This document shows, in pieces, positions 22,986-34,700 of a DNA stretch of 64,000 nucleotides. This DNA comes from Gordius sp. MW1. Its lineage: Eukaryota; Nematomorpha; Gordioida; Gordea; Gordiidae. Below the pieces are notes generated by a model that was given only the letters and a program-made list of their open reading frames with translations, was not told the origin of the DNA and did not search any database. Made by a program: the position numbers and the translations under genes. The stretch is from the NCBI GenBank assembly GCA_964036665.1, contig OZ038531.1, positions 20,190,324-20,254,323 of the forward strand, read 5' to 3'. Numbering within the stretch: position 1 is the first letter of the stretch; each line of letters begins with the position of its first letter.

Positions 22986-25900
22986 GTTGCAAAAGAGGTG
23001 GGAAAACCATCAAATGTTCAACATGTTTGTCTCAGTTACTAAAACATAAATCAATAGTTGATTCACGCTTGTATCTTATTGTTCAAAAATAATAAACCGC
23101 ACCTGACATTCGTTTACTATGTTTTAGGATTTTCATATTAATTTCAAATGCTGAGACATATAATTTAAATGTTTTTTTATAGATTCAATCAATTTTAACC
23201 TATATTGTCAAAATCACATTTAACCCTTCGTTGGTTAGGTTAAAAATGCTAACACGGATGGTATTTGGGGTCATTATAACCCCTAGCGTTAAATTAACTT
23301 AGTTGTCTTGTAATATAAACATGTAAAAACTTGCAAGAATAATATTTCAACTCTTATACGTTAATTAATATATTAATTTGGCTATTTAATCAAGTGGTTA
23401 AAATTTTATATCCACATTTAGAAACAACCCCCAAAATTTTTCCCTAATGACTATTTTGCCTCATACCCAAAAAATATATTATATCTTATGGTTTAATCAA
23501 TAAGATCTAATAAAAGAAGGATGAAACTATAAATGTGGAGAATTTGGTAATAAATAACCCAAAAACAAAAAAATATAGATGTTCAAACTTAGGCAATTTT
23601 TGGCCTTTGATTTTTTAAGGCAAAAAAAGTTACTATTGGTCTCAACCCATATTCTTATAAATTTAAATGTTATTTTAAACAGATTCATAATAAAAGATCA
23701 AAATTAAGAATATGAAAAATATTCAAATAAAAAATGTTATATAAGAAATTTTATGAGGCTATAAAAGTAGCTACATACACATTTTATTTAGTGTTTCGAT
23801 CTCGTCTCGGTCTCGAAAACAAAATCTCGTCTCGTCTCGGGAGCGATTATAAAAATCTCGATCTCGTCGTCTCGGTCTTAAAAAATCTCGATCTCGTCTC
23901 GACGAGAATTCTCGTCTCCTCTCGACTTTTCAAAAAAAATATATACGGAATCAAATTTCCCTGTTCTATCCAAATGGCAAACTTTATATTATTTGAAAAA
24001 CTTTAATACACCCTTTTAACGATTAAGCGGGACACGACATCTCATTGACAATATAAAGATATGAATTAATTCTTGAAGATAACATTTTCTATGGAAAGTG
24101 CAAAATGAAAAAACTGTAAAAAAATTTAAAGTATAGAAAATTAAATATTATTTTTCAAGCAAATTATAACATTTATCAAATTAACTGTGTTTGAGACTTT
24201 GAATTATAAGTTCTCTTATAGTTTACTTAGTTGCATAATTGAGCAAATTGAAATCCTTCTTTAAATCAAAGTTCATGTATTTAATTTTATGACAAAAATC
24301 TTTATAATCAAATTTTTATTCTAATTAATTACCTTCCAATCTAACTAACTTTGCCATTAAAAATTAATTTATCTAGTACAGTATAGGTTCGTGTATTTAT
24401 TTAATATTGCACAATTATAGAAATTATAGTAATTTAAATGCACCTGCCCACCCAGCTTATAATGTGAAAAGTAATGCATATGACAAAACTATGTATTCAC
24501 ATAATGCCTTATTAAGGTTCAAAAATTTGGGAGATATACTATTAATTGAATCATAAATCTTCTAGAAAACTCATAATTTAAGATTTTACGGTGTCATTAA
24601 ATTTTGTACTTTTGAAATCGTTAGGCTGGTGCTCAAAAATCTCCAGCCAGTCTGGTTTAACTTGTTTAATTATTCAAACTGATTGACCACCAATTTATAA
24701 TTACCGTTTCATGCATGATAAGTAACTGCGAAATTTAAATATGCTTTAGTTGTATTTACTATTCCATCACAACTCATTCTAAGCCTAAAATTTTGTAATA
24801 TTGAATAATGCTATGGATACAAATATGTGATAAATATATTATAAAATTATTCATATACGCTAAGGATCAACCATGCTTGGGTAAATGGTTGCCAAATTTT
24901 ATCTTTTTTGCAAAAACTTATAATATAATTTTTAAAATTTCAAATATATTCCATATATAATGATCTACACTTAATACCTTAAATATAAATCATGCAAATT
25001 AGAATACACAATAATTTAATAAAATCTAACGATCAATAAAAAGTCGAGATCTCGCCGAACTCGAGATCAAAATTCTCGTCTCGATCTCGACTCCATTTTT
25101 TAAATTCTCGTCTCGTCTCGTCTCGGTTTTTAGAGACGAGACGAGACCGAGATTTTTCTCGGTTTTTCCGCATCACTAATTTTATTCATATATTTTTAGT
25201 CACAACTAATTATTTTAGATAAAATGCTTAAATCAAGTCTATTTTCAAAGAAATGTATACAAAAAATTTCTTCATAAATGAGTTTACTATAATGGTTTTT
25301 AACAATATGTTTCAAAAAAAATTGTTAAAATTTTTTTTTGTTCAGTGGTGTGGAAGACCCCGGGCATCTAAAACACTCTATCTTAAAAACTATTGAATAA
25401 AAACTGGCCAAATTTTAAAGAGATATTCTAAGGTAAGTTTTGTTAAGCTACTGAAAATATGAAATTGTAATATTCACTAATTTTTTTACAGCATTTTTAA
25501 ACGACTTGCGGTGATTATGACCCCACCCCAACCTACCAAGTGTTAACTGTAGAAAATTAGATATGAAAATAAACAATCTTCGCTTAACAAATTAATATTT
25601 TAATTTGTTACACTACATTATCACAAACTAAGCTTATGCTTTGTAAGAACATGTTTGCAAAAGAGCTAATAAATTAAATTATTTATGATACCTAATGATT
25701 TCAACTAAAAATCAACTTCTAAATTTAAAAAACATGATATAAAATTTATTTAGTAATTTTATTGTATATATATATAACATCCATAATAAATATAATAATC
25801 ATTTTTATTATATTAAAATTTAGAACAGGTGGTAGAATTTTCTTCGCCATCTCCTTTTCGAGCAAATTTGTTTGAATATCTAATATAAAATTACTTCATC

Positions 25901-26415
25901 TTAATTAGTGTTATATACTTGTGCATAATTGAAAAGTATTCTATGAGGAGGATTGCTCGATACTTGATAATGATGAGCTATTTAAATAAATGGCAAAATA
26001 AAAATAAAATTATTTTGGAATACTTTGTATTCTATTATGGCCATAACCCCTCTTGAATTGCGGTGGCATCTTGATATTTTGTAGTTTATTATTTATACCT
26101 TAATTATTTATTTGTTATCATTTTAAGCACATATCTTTAGAAATGGGGTTTGTTATGACTTCATCTTCAAAATTTTCATTAACATTTTCAATACCTAAAA
26201 TATTTATATCTAAGAGGAGAGTGCCTTAAAGAATTACTACCTAAAATAATAATTACATTCTATACAAGGAAGCTTTATAAGTTACTTGATACAAAATTTT
26301 CATAGTTATCAGGGATGCTAGAATTCATGGCTTTCTTTAAAACATTTAGATAGTCATAATAAATATCAAAATCAGTGTTATTCCTTTCACTTAGAATTTC
26401 TGATAATTCAATTTT
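22986..26415. other. Core of the foldback-like element
   Basis: About 3.4 kb of AT-rich DNA between the inverted satellite arms. Apart from the nested hAT-like element (23789-25178) I see no domain or convincing open frame. Blocks such as GGGGTCATTATAACCCC near 23267 and a matching GGTGATTATGACCCC near 25512 hint at a further inverted structure. Confidence 0.5.
23789..25178. mobile_element. Non-autonomous hAT-like element
   Basis: 1390 bp with the exact 8-bp target duplication ATTTTATT (23781-23788 and 25179-25186). The ends begin TAGTG and finish CACTA, followed inward by runs of CTCGTCTCGTCTCGG in opposite orientations. An 8-bp duplication and short TAGTG ends fit the hAT superfamily. The interior is AT-rich with no transposase. 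Confidence 0.85.
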
Positions 26416-26947
26416 ATCATACCTTATATTGCCACATGTTGATTAAATGTACTAATATTGTTTGAAGAGATTAAAAATAATTTATCTAGGAAAATAGTTA
26501 ATATTTATTTTTTTATCATACCTCTATATTGCCACAAAAAGTTGATTAAATGTACAAATCTTGTTTAAAGAGATAAAATTCAAAATAATTTATTTTAAAA
26601 AATAGTTAATATATATATTTTTATCATACCTTATACTGCCACAAAATATTGATTAAATGTACAAATATTGTTTGAAGAGATTAAAAATTCAAAATAATTT
26701 ATCTAGGAAAATAGTTTATTATATATATCTTTATCATACCTTTTTTTATACCACAAAATGTTGATTAAATGTACATATAATTTGATACCATATGGATTAG
26801 AAAGAACTAACAAAAATGGTGAATTTAAAAAATGAAGTGCAAAGCGTGTTATTATTTGTAAACAATAACACACAAATTAACGAACGCGATGATTGCGCTC
26901 GGGAATGGAACGTTTAAAAAAATGCGTTTTTACGATTTGTTATTTAT
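26416..26947 (-). repeat. Right arm of the foldback-like element
   Basis: Three and a half inverted satellite units (26416-26800), each with GTTGATTAAATGTAC, flow into the right terminal repeat (26770-26947). That repeat is the reverse complement of 11785-12000. Confidence 0.8.
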
Positions 26948-27942
26948 GAATAGGGGTCAAAGTAGCAGAATGATGAAAAAGTGGCAGAAAAAGTCGTAGG
27001 GAGGGAAAATGCGAAGCGCGTAGACATTTTAGAATTATACGACAAAACAGCATAAATTTAATTGTTATTTTCATGTCTTATTTCGGAGAATTTGTCTCAT
27101 TTTTGAGCAAGGAGAGAATAGGTACAGTCGAAATTGTATAAGTGAGAATCAGATAAATGGTAATATTTATAAATGACAAATAACCGCGATTTTTTGAACA
27201 CATTGCTTAAAATTTACGCTAAATCTATTTATAAGTGAGAATTGGTTAAGTGCTAAAAATCGGATGTGGTAAGATTATAAAATTTTTTAATTAATTTTTT
27301 ATACAGATTTAGGTTTTTAAGTGAGAATGAAAAAAAATTTAAACTTACTATGATAAGTTGACCAAGGCAAAATATTTTTAAAAGTATTTTAATGAAGGTA
27401 AATTTGTTTACATATCAAAGACTTTTAGCACCAAATGATCAAGTTTAATTCAATTTTTGATATGCAATAAAGCTATTTTTTAAAAAAAAATTAAAAAAGC
27501 AGGCTTTAAAGTTTATCTAAATCTGCGAAATGATAGCAGGATTGCTGGTGCAGGTTGTTTGAATGTGTTTACATAAGATTCTAGCAGCTCAGATTCTTTA
27601 GTTAGCACCTTATTTTCTACAATCATTGATTCACTTACCTATGATGATGATTGTATTAGCTGTTTTCGTGATTATACTGATGCCATTATAGAGGAAATAG
27701 GTAATTTAAATTTATAATTTTTTTAGAACATTTGGAAAGTCAAAATGATTCTACCTTTGATGAATATAATGAAATTGAATTAGTTGAAGAAATACCCACC
27801 TAAGAAGACGCACAGATGGGATTACTTTAGCTAAATATGCCCATCATATATTAAAAGATCAATAAAAATTAAGAGAGTTTGAATTCTTTATAGAAAACAT
27901 ACCTTTTAAATGTGAAAGTCATCAGAAGCTTATCACACAATA
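26948..27942. other. Decayed sequence, possibly a pogo/Tigger remnant
   Basis: No intact gene. The string ACAGTCGAAATTGTATAAGTG at 27124-27144 and further AAGTGAGAAT strings resemble pogo/Tigger ends. A short frame around 27631-27700 encodes acidic residues (DDDCISCFRDY), as transposase C-termini can. The evidence is too weak to call an element. Confidence 0.3.
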
Positions 27943-28689
27943 TTTTACCAAAAATTAAACGACCTATCTCAAGGAAAACACCTTTTCAACTGGGCTTCTT
28001 CCAACAGCGGTTACGAATGGCTCGAGGCAATCCCTAGCAGGAACCTGGGACTTCACATGTCTGGTGAGGAGCTACGCATTGCCATAGGCCTGCGTCTCGG
28101 CTGTGACATCGTATCCCCATTCGTATGCGACCAATGTAAACAGCCGGTCCAACCCAATGGCCATCACCCCCTCCACTGCAAATACAGCAAAGGGCGCAAC
28201 CCCAGGCACACGGCGATTAACAAACTAATCGGCCAGTACCTAAGGAAGGCAGGCTTTCCAAATACCTTGGAACCCGTCGGCCTCAGCACACTAGATGGAA
28301 AAAGACCCGACGGCGTTACGCTCATCCCCTGGTCCCGCGGACTGAATCTCACTTGGGACTTCACCACGGTCGACATATTCGCCCCCTCCAACTCCTCACC
28401 TGACCTTTTAGTCAGCACTGAAAGTAGGAAGTCAAATAAATACTCTTCCCTTTCTGAAACAATATTTATTCCCTTAGTGGCTTCCACAATCGGAAACCTA
28501 GGCATCCAATGCCTCTCTTTTTTAAAACAAATTGGGAGAGCAATTTCCATGGTCTCATCGGATTCGAAAGAATCGTATTACATCAGACAGAAGATTACAA
28601 TGGAAATCGTTAGATCTAACACGATTTCCATTCACGGCTCGAAGTCTTCGCTCGTTTATACCTTTCTTATTATACTTTTTAGTCGTTAA
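27943..28689 (+). pseudogene. Retroelement C-terminal domain resembling a restriction-like endonuclease, copy 1
   Basis: The open frame from about 27943 to 28689 contains ELRIAIGLRLG, a cysteine-histidine module (CDQCK, then HHPLHC), RHTAIN, then KRPDGVTLIPW and LTWDFTTVD. The order C-C-H-C followed by R-P-D and a D about 15 residues on is the layout of the restriction-like endonuclease of R2-type non-LTR retrotransposons. No reverse transcriptase precedes it, so it is a 5'-truncated fragment. There is no target duplication or poly-A tail that I can place. Related proteins are common in invertebrate retroelements, but I cannot name the clade. Confidence 0.6.
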
Positions 28690-28908
28690 TGTAAATTTGT
28701 ATACAATTAAAATACATTAATTATATAAAAATAATATAAATTTTAAACAAATTTTCAAATGATTTAAACTCTAGTCTATACCCATTATAATTTCATTAAA
28801 ACTTTTGAACAATTATTCTATATCTATTCACACAAATAAATTATTTCAATAAAATATGTAATGAATTATATTAGAAATTAGATAATAAATTGCGGGTGTG
28901 TGATAATA

Positions 28909-29640
28909 ATCAGAAATTAATAATAACCCCTTTCAGGAGTGCCGCAATTAACTTAAAAGATTTCCCTAATTAGCGCCATCTATAGGCAATTTTAATCAGA
29001 GACTAATTTGAACATGTGCTCTAGCCTTAGCGACAAGAAGAGACCTGATGGACAGACCCTCATCCCATGGGCAAAAGGGCTATGCCTAGCTTGGGACTAC
29101 ACTTGTCCGGATGCCTTTGCTCCCTCAAACCAAAACAAAGACCCCCTTGTTGATTCTGAAAGATTAAAATCCGCTAAATACGCAGAACTTAATTCCTCAC
29201 TCCTTTTCTCCCCCATAGTGACCACTACCCTCACTACAATAGGTCCTAAAACCCAAGCCCTCCTGAAGGAATTGGGACGCCGCATAGCTGCCAATACCCT
29301 TGACAAAAGGGAAACTTTTTTTATAAAACAGAAAATCGGAATGATTATTTGCCATTACAACGCTATGGCAATTTTTGAATGTTTACCTCTATGATTTATA
29401 TGTTGTTTTTAGTTTCATTTAATGTAAATCTTGCATAATAAAATTAACTAGTTAAAAAAAAAAAATAAGAGCGAAAACGTTATATGTCTGTTATCATTTT
29501 CAAGTCACATGCTAAAAAAGATAGGGATATATATTGTTCAAATTAGTCTCTAATTAAAATTGCCTATAGATGGCGCTAATTAGGGAAATCTTTTAATTTT
29601 ATTGCGGCACTCCTGAAAGGGGTTATTATTAATTTCTGAT
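28909..29640. mobile_element. 732-bp inverted-repeat element carrying an endonuclease-like ORF
   Basis: The left repeat 28909-29014 and right repeat 29535-29640 are 106-bp near-perfect inverted copies that share CCCTTTCAGGAGTGCCGCAA and TAGCGCCATCTATAGGCAA. Between them lie the second endonuclease-like fragment and a short A-run (29454-29466). I found no clear target duplication. The arrangement looks like a MITE-type element that has captured a retroelement 3' end, or a retroelement fragment inserted into such an element. Confidence 0.7.
29008..29394 (+). pseudogene. Restriction-like endonuclease domain fragment, copy 2
   Basis: 128 residues beginning inside the left inverted repeat. KKRPDGQTLIPWAKGL and LAWDYTCPDAFAPSN match the corresponding motifs of 27943-28689, with a shared C-terminus (LGRRIA, then RETFFIKQKI). 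The cysteine-histidine module upstream is missing. The 3' end is followed by an A-run at 29454-29466, as after a reverse-transcribed poly-A tail. Confidence 0.6.
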
Positions 29641-31758
29641 GTCATGAATTCTCTTTGATTTCCTTGCACAGCAATAATAATTATAAATTTGATATAAATT
29701 GTAAACTTACTTTCAAAGGGCAAATGTCATGAAATCTCTTTTGTTTCTTTGCCTGTCAAATTTAAAAAAAACTTTCAAAGTGTGTATGCAATGGATACAA
29801 GTGTTAGTTGATTCTGTTTAACACCATAAATTGCGTAAAATTAAGTTTGCTCAAAATTTAAAATTTTTTAAAATAACCTATATATGTGTATTATATATTA
29901 AAACGTAATTTTTGGAACCTCTACCATGATAAAAATATTACGAGTTAAAAAGATTCTATAAATTAAATAAATAATTAAATTAATCGTATAAGTGCGGACT
30001 GTATACAAAATATAGATTTTAATGCATATTTGATTAGAATTTAAAAAATCTTTAAGAGGTGGGCAGGCACTGAACCTTGGTCAATATTCTTACATCAAAG
30101 CTAATATGGGTAAAAATCATTCTGGGAATTCAGTGTTGTAAAGTGCACCTTACTTTATCTAAAGATCGAGGCGGCGTCTATTTAATCTTTTACAATCAAA
30201 GTCAGAACATTCAATACGTACTATTAAAATTATAAATTTCAGACATCTGGCATCTAGTGCCAACTCTGGCTTTTGCTCACACGACTGATATGTGTAAATC
30301 AGCGATAAAAATGGTAGGTCATGGCTAACGGATTTATTTCCAGCTCTGCGACTCATCGAGCAACAACCTCAACAAAAATTATAATTAATCTGTACTAACT
30401 TATTACAAAGGCTTTTATCTTATCCCTATACCGTAAATTGCCATTTTTTAAATTATTATTTCTTGCGCCCGCAGACCGCCAAATAAAAGTCAAAGAAAAC
30501 GCGGGGGGGGGGGGTTGAATATTGGTTAACAATATAAATTTTATAAACATCTATTTTTAATATATAGTATGTGAATAATTCAAGTGGGTTACATATTTTT
30601 GTTTACTGAATTCTACTGGTTTGAGAATTTTTTATTCATTCATTGAGTATTGCCATCTGTTTTCGATTTCTCTCTCTTCGCACTAATAATAAATCAAATT
30701 GTGCGGAATATTGAGGAATGCCGAATTGTTTTTCATGGCATGGATGCATATTTATTGAAGTATTACCATATGTTCGGAATATTGAATAATTTTTCTTCCT
30801 AGCAATCAGTTGATAATTAACGCATTGTTCCTCTTCGATGATAAGAATTTAATTTCAAGAAGATGATTTATTCTTTTCAGATAAAGGGGGGGGGGGAAGA
30901 GATTTCCAAATTATTTTTAAACAACTTTTCCGTCTTAATTATTTCCTTTCCACTTGTTGAATAATCCCTGCTGTCTTCCTTCGGGCGTGAGTAAAATTTC
31001 TAACACCAATTATTATGTTCCGCGCGTAATAAAGAAAAGGCCCGCGGTTACATGATTTAAGATTTGAAGGGGAATGGAGGAATATATCGTAAGAATAGGG
31101 AAATATATGAGACGGTCGGTCAGGGGAAACCTCTTCCAATTAAGGAAGACACTAAATTTATTAACCCTTTTCTCTTTACATGGTATGTTATTTATTCATT
31201 TATGACAAAGAAATCCCAGAATGAATGTATATAAAAAGTTTTTGATACAATACGCGTTGTGTACGCGTATACCAATGATGCGTGTTGATCAATAATAGCG
31301 CGTGGGGGGGGGGAGGAAAAGTAACACACACGTAAGTAAAATTAAATAAAAAGGAAGAGAGGTATTACCCAAGTATATTACACTAACATTAAGCGAAAGT
31401 GCTAAAAGATTTAATTATCTAGCCGACTGTCTTGTATTTTCCACTCAATTTTCAGATTCCCAAATAAAATAATCATTTTAAATGAAATATTATATGGAGG
31501 CAAAATATTTAAAAAACTTGAGGTAAATTTCAGAAAAATAAATAACGATATTCTTCCCTTCAATTATGGTGATTTAGATATCATGGTTTATAGAAAAAGA
31601 CATTATTATTATTTAAACTGTCAAACCAATATTAATATGCACGAATTTGATTACATTATAAATAATTCATAATAATGTAAGGTCTTACAATATGTATAAT
31701 TGCAAAAAATAATTTTATATCACATGATATGGGAATGATTAGTTATAACAAAACATTT
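29641..31758. other. Intergenic sequence with three poly-G tracts
   Basis: No supported gene. G tracts lie at 30503-30514, 30886-30896 and 31304-31313. The region just left of 31759 should contain the 3' UTR of the chromokinesin gene, but I could not identify a clear AATAAA on the minus strand. Confidence 0.5.
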
Positions 31759-34700
31759 TTACAATTTGTAAGGCGTGAATAATGTGTTGGACGTGTATTT
31801 ATTAATTTTTTTGCCGCGGAGTCCTTTAGGTTTCAGCGTTTGTGGCAATTGCTCAGAGTTGTTTTCTTTGTTCGATTCATCGCTTTGATTGGTTGAGGTT
31901 AGTTGGTATGTTTGATCCAAAAGATTCTGAGTACATCGAGAGGCAATTTGAAATTAATTTTTAGAAATTCTCTAAAAATAAGCTTACTGGATCCAACATG
32001 GAAGAGTAAGAAGGACTCTGCTGTTTAGCATCTTCTTCCTTTTCACAATCAGCCTTAAATAATGTTAAAAGAGCATTTTTATGAACGTTAAATATTTCAC
32101 AACGAAAGCTTTAAACTTAGATAAAAGGAATAATTTAATAATGATAATATTTACATTAAGATTAGATTATGCTGATGATAATGCGGATATGATAATACGA
32201 AGTAGAGAATATAAAAGAATTTCTTTATTAGTAAATCATAAATAGTGGCCATAAATTAATATTTTTTATTGTAAACTCCTAAAACTCATGTTGAAAACAT
32301 TATAAGTGATATGATCAAACAGAGATAGGTTTTATTACGTTTTTGAAGAATTTCGATGTGAGCTTTTTAAAATTTTGGGTACGTCGGCCTTTTATCTAAA
32401 CAAAATTGATTATTTCAGAAAAATTCCACATTTTTACTTGTCGCGTTTTAACACCACCCGGAGTAAGCACACGTGTGGGCATGACCTTCTTGAATTCCTA
32501 GCAAATAAAGAGACGTAAAAAAGTAGAAGAAACAATACGATAAAATCAGTATGAAAATATAATAACGCTATGAGGGCACAACTTTTGGCCCCCCCCAAGC
32601 CTAAAAAATTATTAAAAAATAGGAAAATAAATTTTTTACTATCCCTTGATAATCGCGAATCGTTTTTTATGACAGAAAATCGGTATTACTATCTGTAAAT
32701 ATAATACAATAGCAATAGCGAAATGTTTTCCATATTTATAATTCTTAACTTTTTTAAATTATTTCTTTCATTTTCACAAAATATGTATATTTTAAAATAA
32801 AACGTTCTCTTTTAAACCTTTGATGGAATCTAAAACTGATATTATATTCTCAAAGACATACATAAACACTCTTAAAATTTTTAGTTATGTATCAATTCCA
32901 TGGTCATTTAATTTTATTACAATAAACTTTAATAATATTTAAGGAATATAGTGTTTCTAACCTCCTCGTAAGCTAATATTTCATCCTCCCTTTCACTGAG
33001 TTGCTTGTTGTATGCTTCTATCGTATTTTTTAGCTGTTCTATCATCATATCCTAAAACAAGCAGTAATGTTATAAAAATCTAAGCGTAAATTATTTAAAA
33101 TAATATCAGTAAATATTTTAAAGGGTTACCTTTTCCTGAAGTTGAGTTAGAAATTGCCCTTGATCGCTACTGGTCGTTTCAACTTTCAACAGACTGCCCG
33201 TTTGTTTCAGAATTAGTTGTATCTTTTGAAAAGTAAAACAATTCAAACCACGCGAATTAGACAAATAATTAAAAAAAACCTTTAATTTAAGTTTAAAATA
33301 AGTATTATTGTTTGGCGAGAGATTTATGCTTGATCTTCAGTGGGTTAAGAATGTTAAAACTTATTCAACGATTTCATTTGGGTTATAAAAAAACGTGAGG
33401 ACTATAAATTAATTAAAAGTCGAGCTAATTACACTGGTTAACAAATAATAGACTAGTAAAATCAACCGGCAAACTATTTGCAGATTTTGATAGAGTTTCT
33501 TACGGTAAACACAAATATATTCTTAGTTTTTTCCCGATACTCTTCAAATATTTGCTGTCAAAATTGTTAAAAACAGCGATTTTGGCGTTTTCCCCCACAA
33601 TAATTTGCAATATAATCGGTATAATTATAAATACTTTAATAAATTTGAAAGGGGAGAAGAATCCTTTACAAAATTAACTTATCTCTATCTTTTTACATTG
33701 ACAAATTGGCCCAGACTTAAAGTCGTCCTCCCTTTCCTTTAGCACTAGAAATTAAGTACGTGTCGTTGTTTATCTACTACTACTAAGGCCTGTCCGGCCC
33801 GGGGACAGGCTTATAAGCTTTAAAAAGATCAAATATATTATAAAACAGACTTTTTATCTTTGTTCTATAAAAAGAAGTGAAAATAATTTTGAAACCTTCT
33901 CTTCGCTCTCTCTCCTTAATTTATCAATCTGTTCTTCGTTTTGGCGATTTACGGCTTTGGCCTCGTCTAACTCTCGCATCCACTGTTGGGTACTGTTTCT
34001 ATGCATTTCCACCATGTCTGAACGCATGTTAAATTCCGTCGTGCTTTCGACCTTCGCATCTATGTAAGCCTAAGTAAAATTGAAATATAACATGACAAAA
34101 AACCGAGGATATCTGATTAAATTCATTAAGCATAAGATTCACGGAAATTTATATTTGTCAATGTTTATTAGCGTTAGTTTCGAATCAAGTTTCTAAAAAT
34201 TCCAATTGAAGGATAAATTTTATAAACCCTTTGAACCAAAGGATTTCTTACAACAAATGAAATTGAATGAGTTTTTGCTTATTCAATGCCCTTTCATTTC
34301 TATCAATCACTGGATGTTCTATTAAATTTATAACGACGTTTATTTTAATTATTAATGTTTCAACCAAAACCAATAATAACATATCACAACGCGTCTTTCT
34401 TATACTTAATGGGTTAAATTTAAACTAAAATTCACTCAAAAACCAATTCTACTCTACCATTAACCCACCAACTCAACCAAGAAGAGGAATTATTAAGGAC
34501 CGAGAGCCTAACAGTAAAGTGAGAATAAATAAGTTGCAATTTCAAAAATCTATAAGTTTTTAACTTGTGTATACACAGGATATCGCTTTAATTACTAGTG
34601 TTGTAAAAACGGCTGGGTTTTGTTTAATCGACTTTTGGTTTAACTTAAACCGACGATCGATCATGGTCTATTTTTCAAATTTCGACTAAGCCTAGTGGTC

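Larger units (their letters stand above)
11785..26947. mobile_element. Foldback-like element with inverted satellite arms, hosting nested transposons
   Basis: Sequence from 11785 to 12000 reappears inverted at about 26770-26947. Next to it on both sides lie tandem ~110-bp satellite units, also in opposite orientation: left 18022-18267 and 22636-22985, right 26416-26800. Subtracting the two gypsy insertions leaves inverted arms of roughly 0.8 and 0.5 kb around a 3.4-kb core (22986-26415). Long terminal inverted repeats made of subrepeats are the plan of Foldback-type elements. I see no transposase in the core and no clear outer target duplication, so class assignment is an inference. Confidence 0.65.

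Noticed and set aside
27123-30003. A complete 2.9-kb Tigger element with CAGTC ends at TA sites
   Set aside because: Only the first five terminal bases match as inverted repeats, and no transposase core lies between them.
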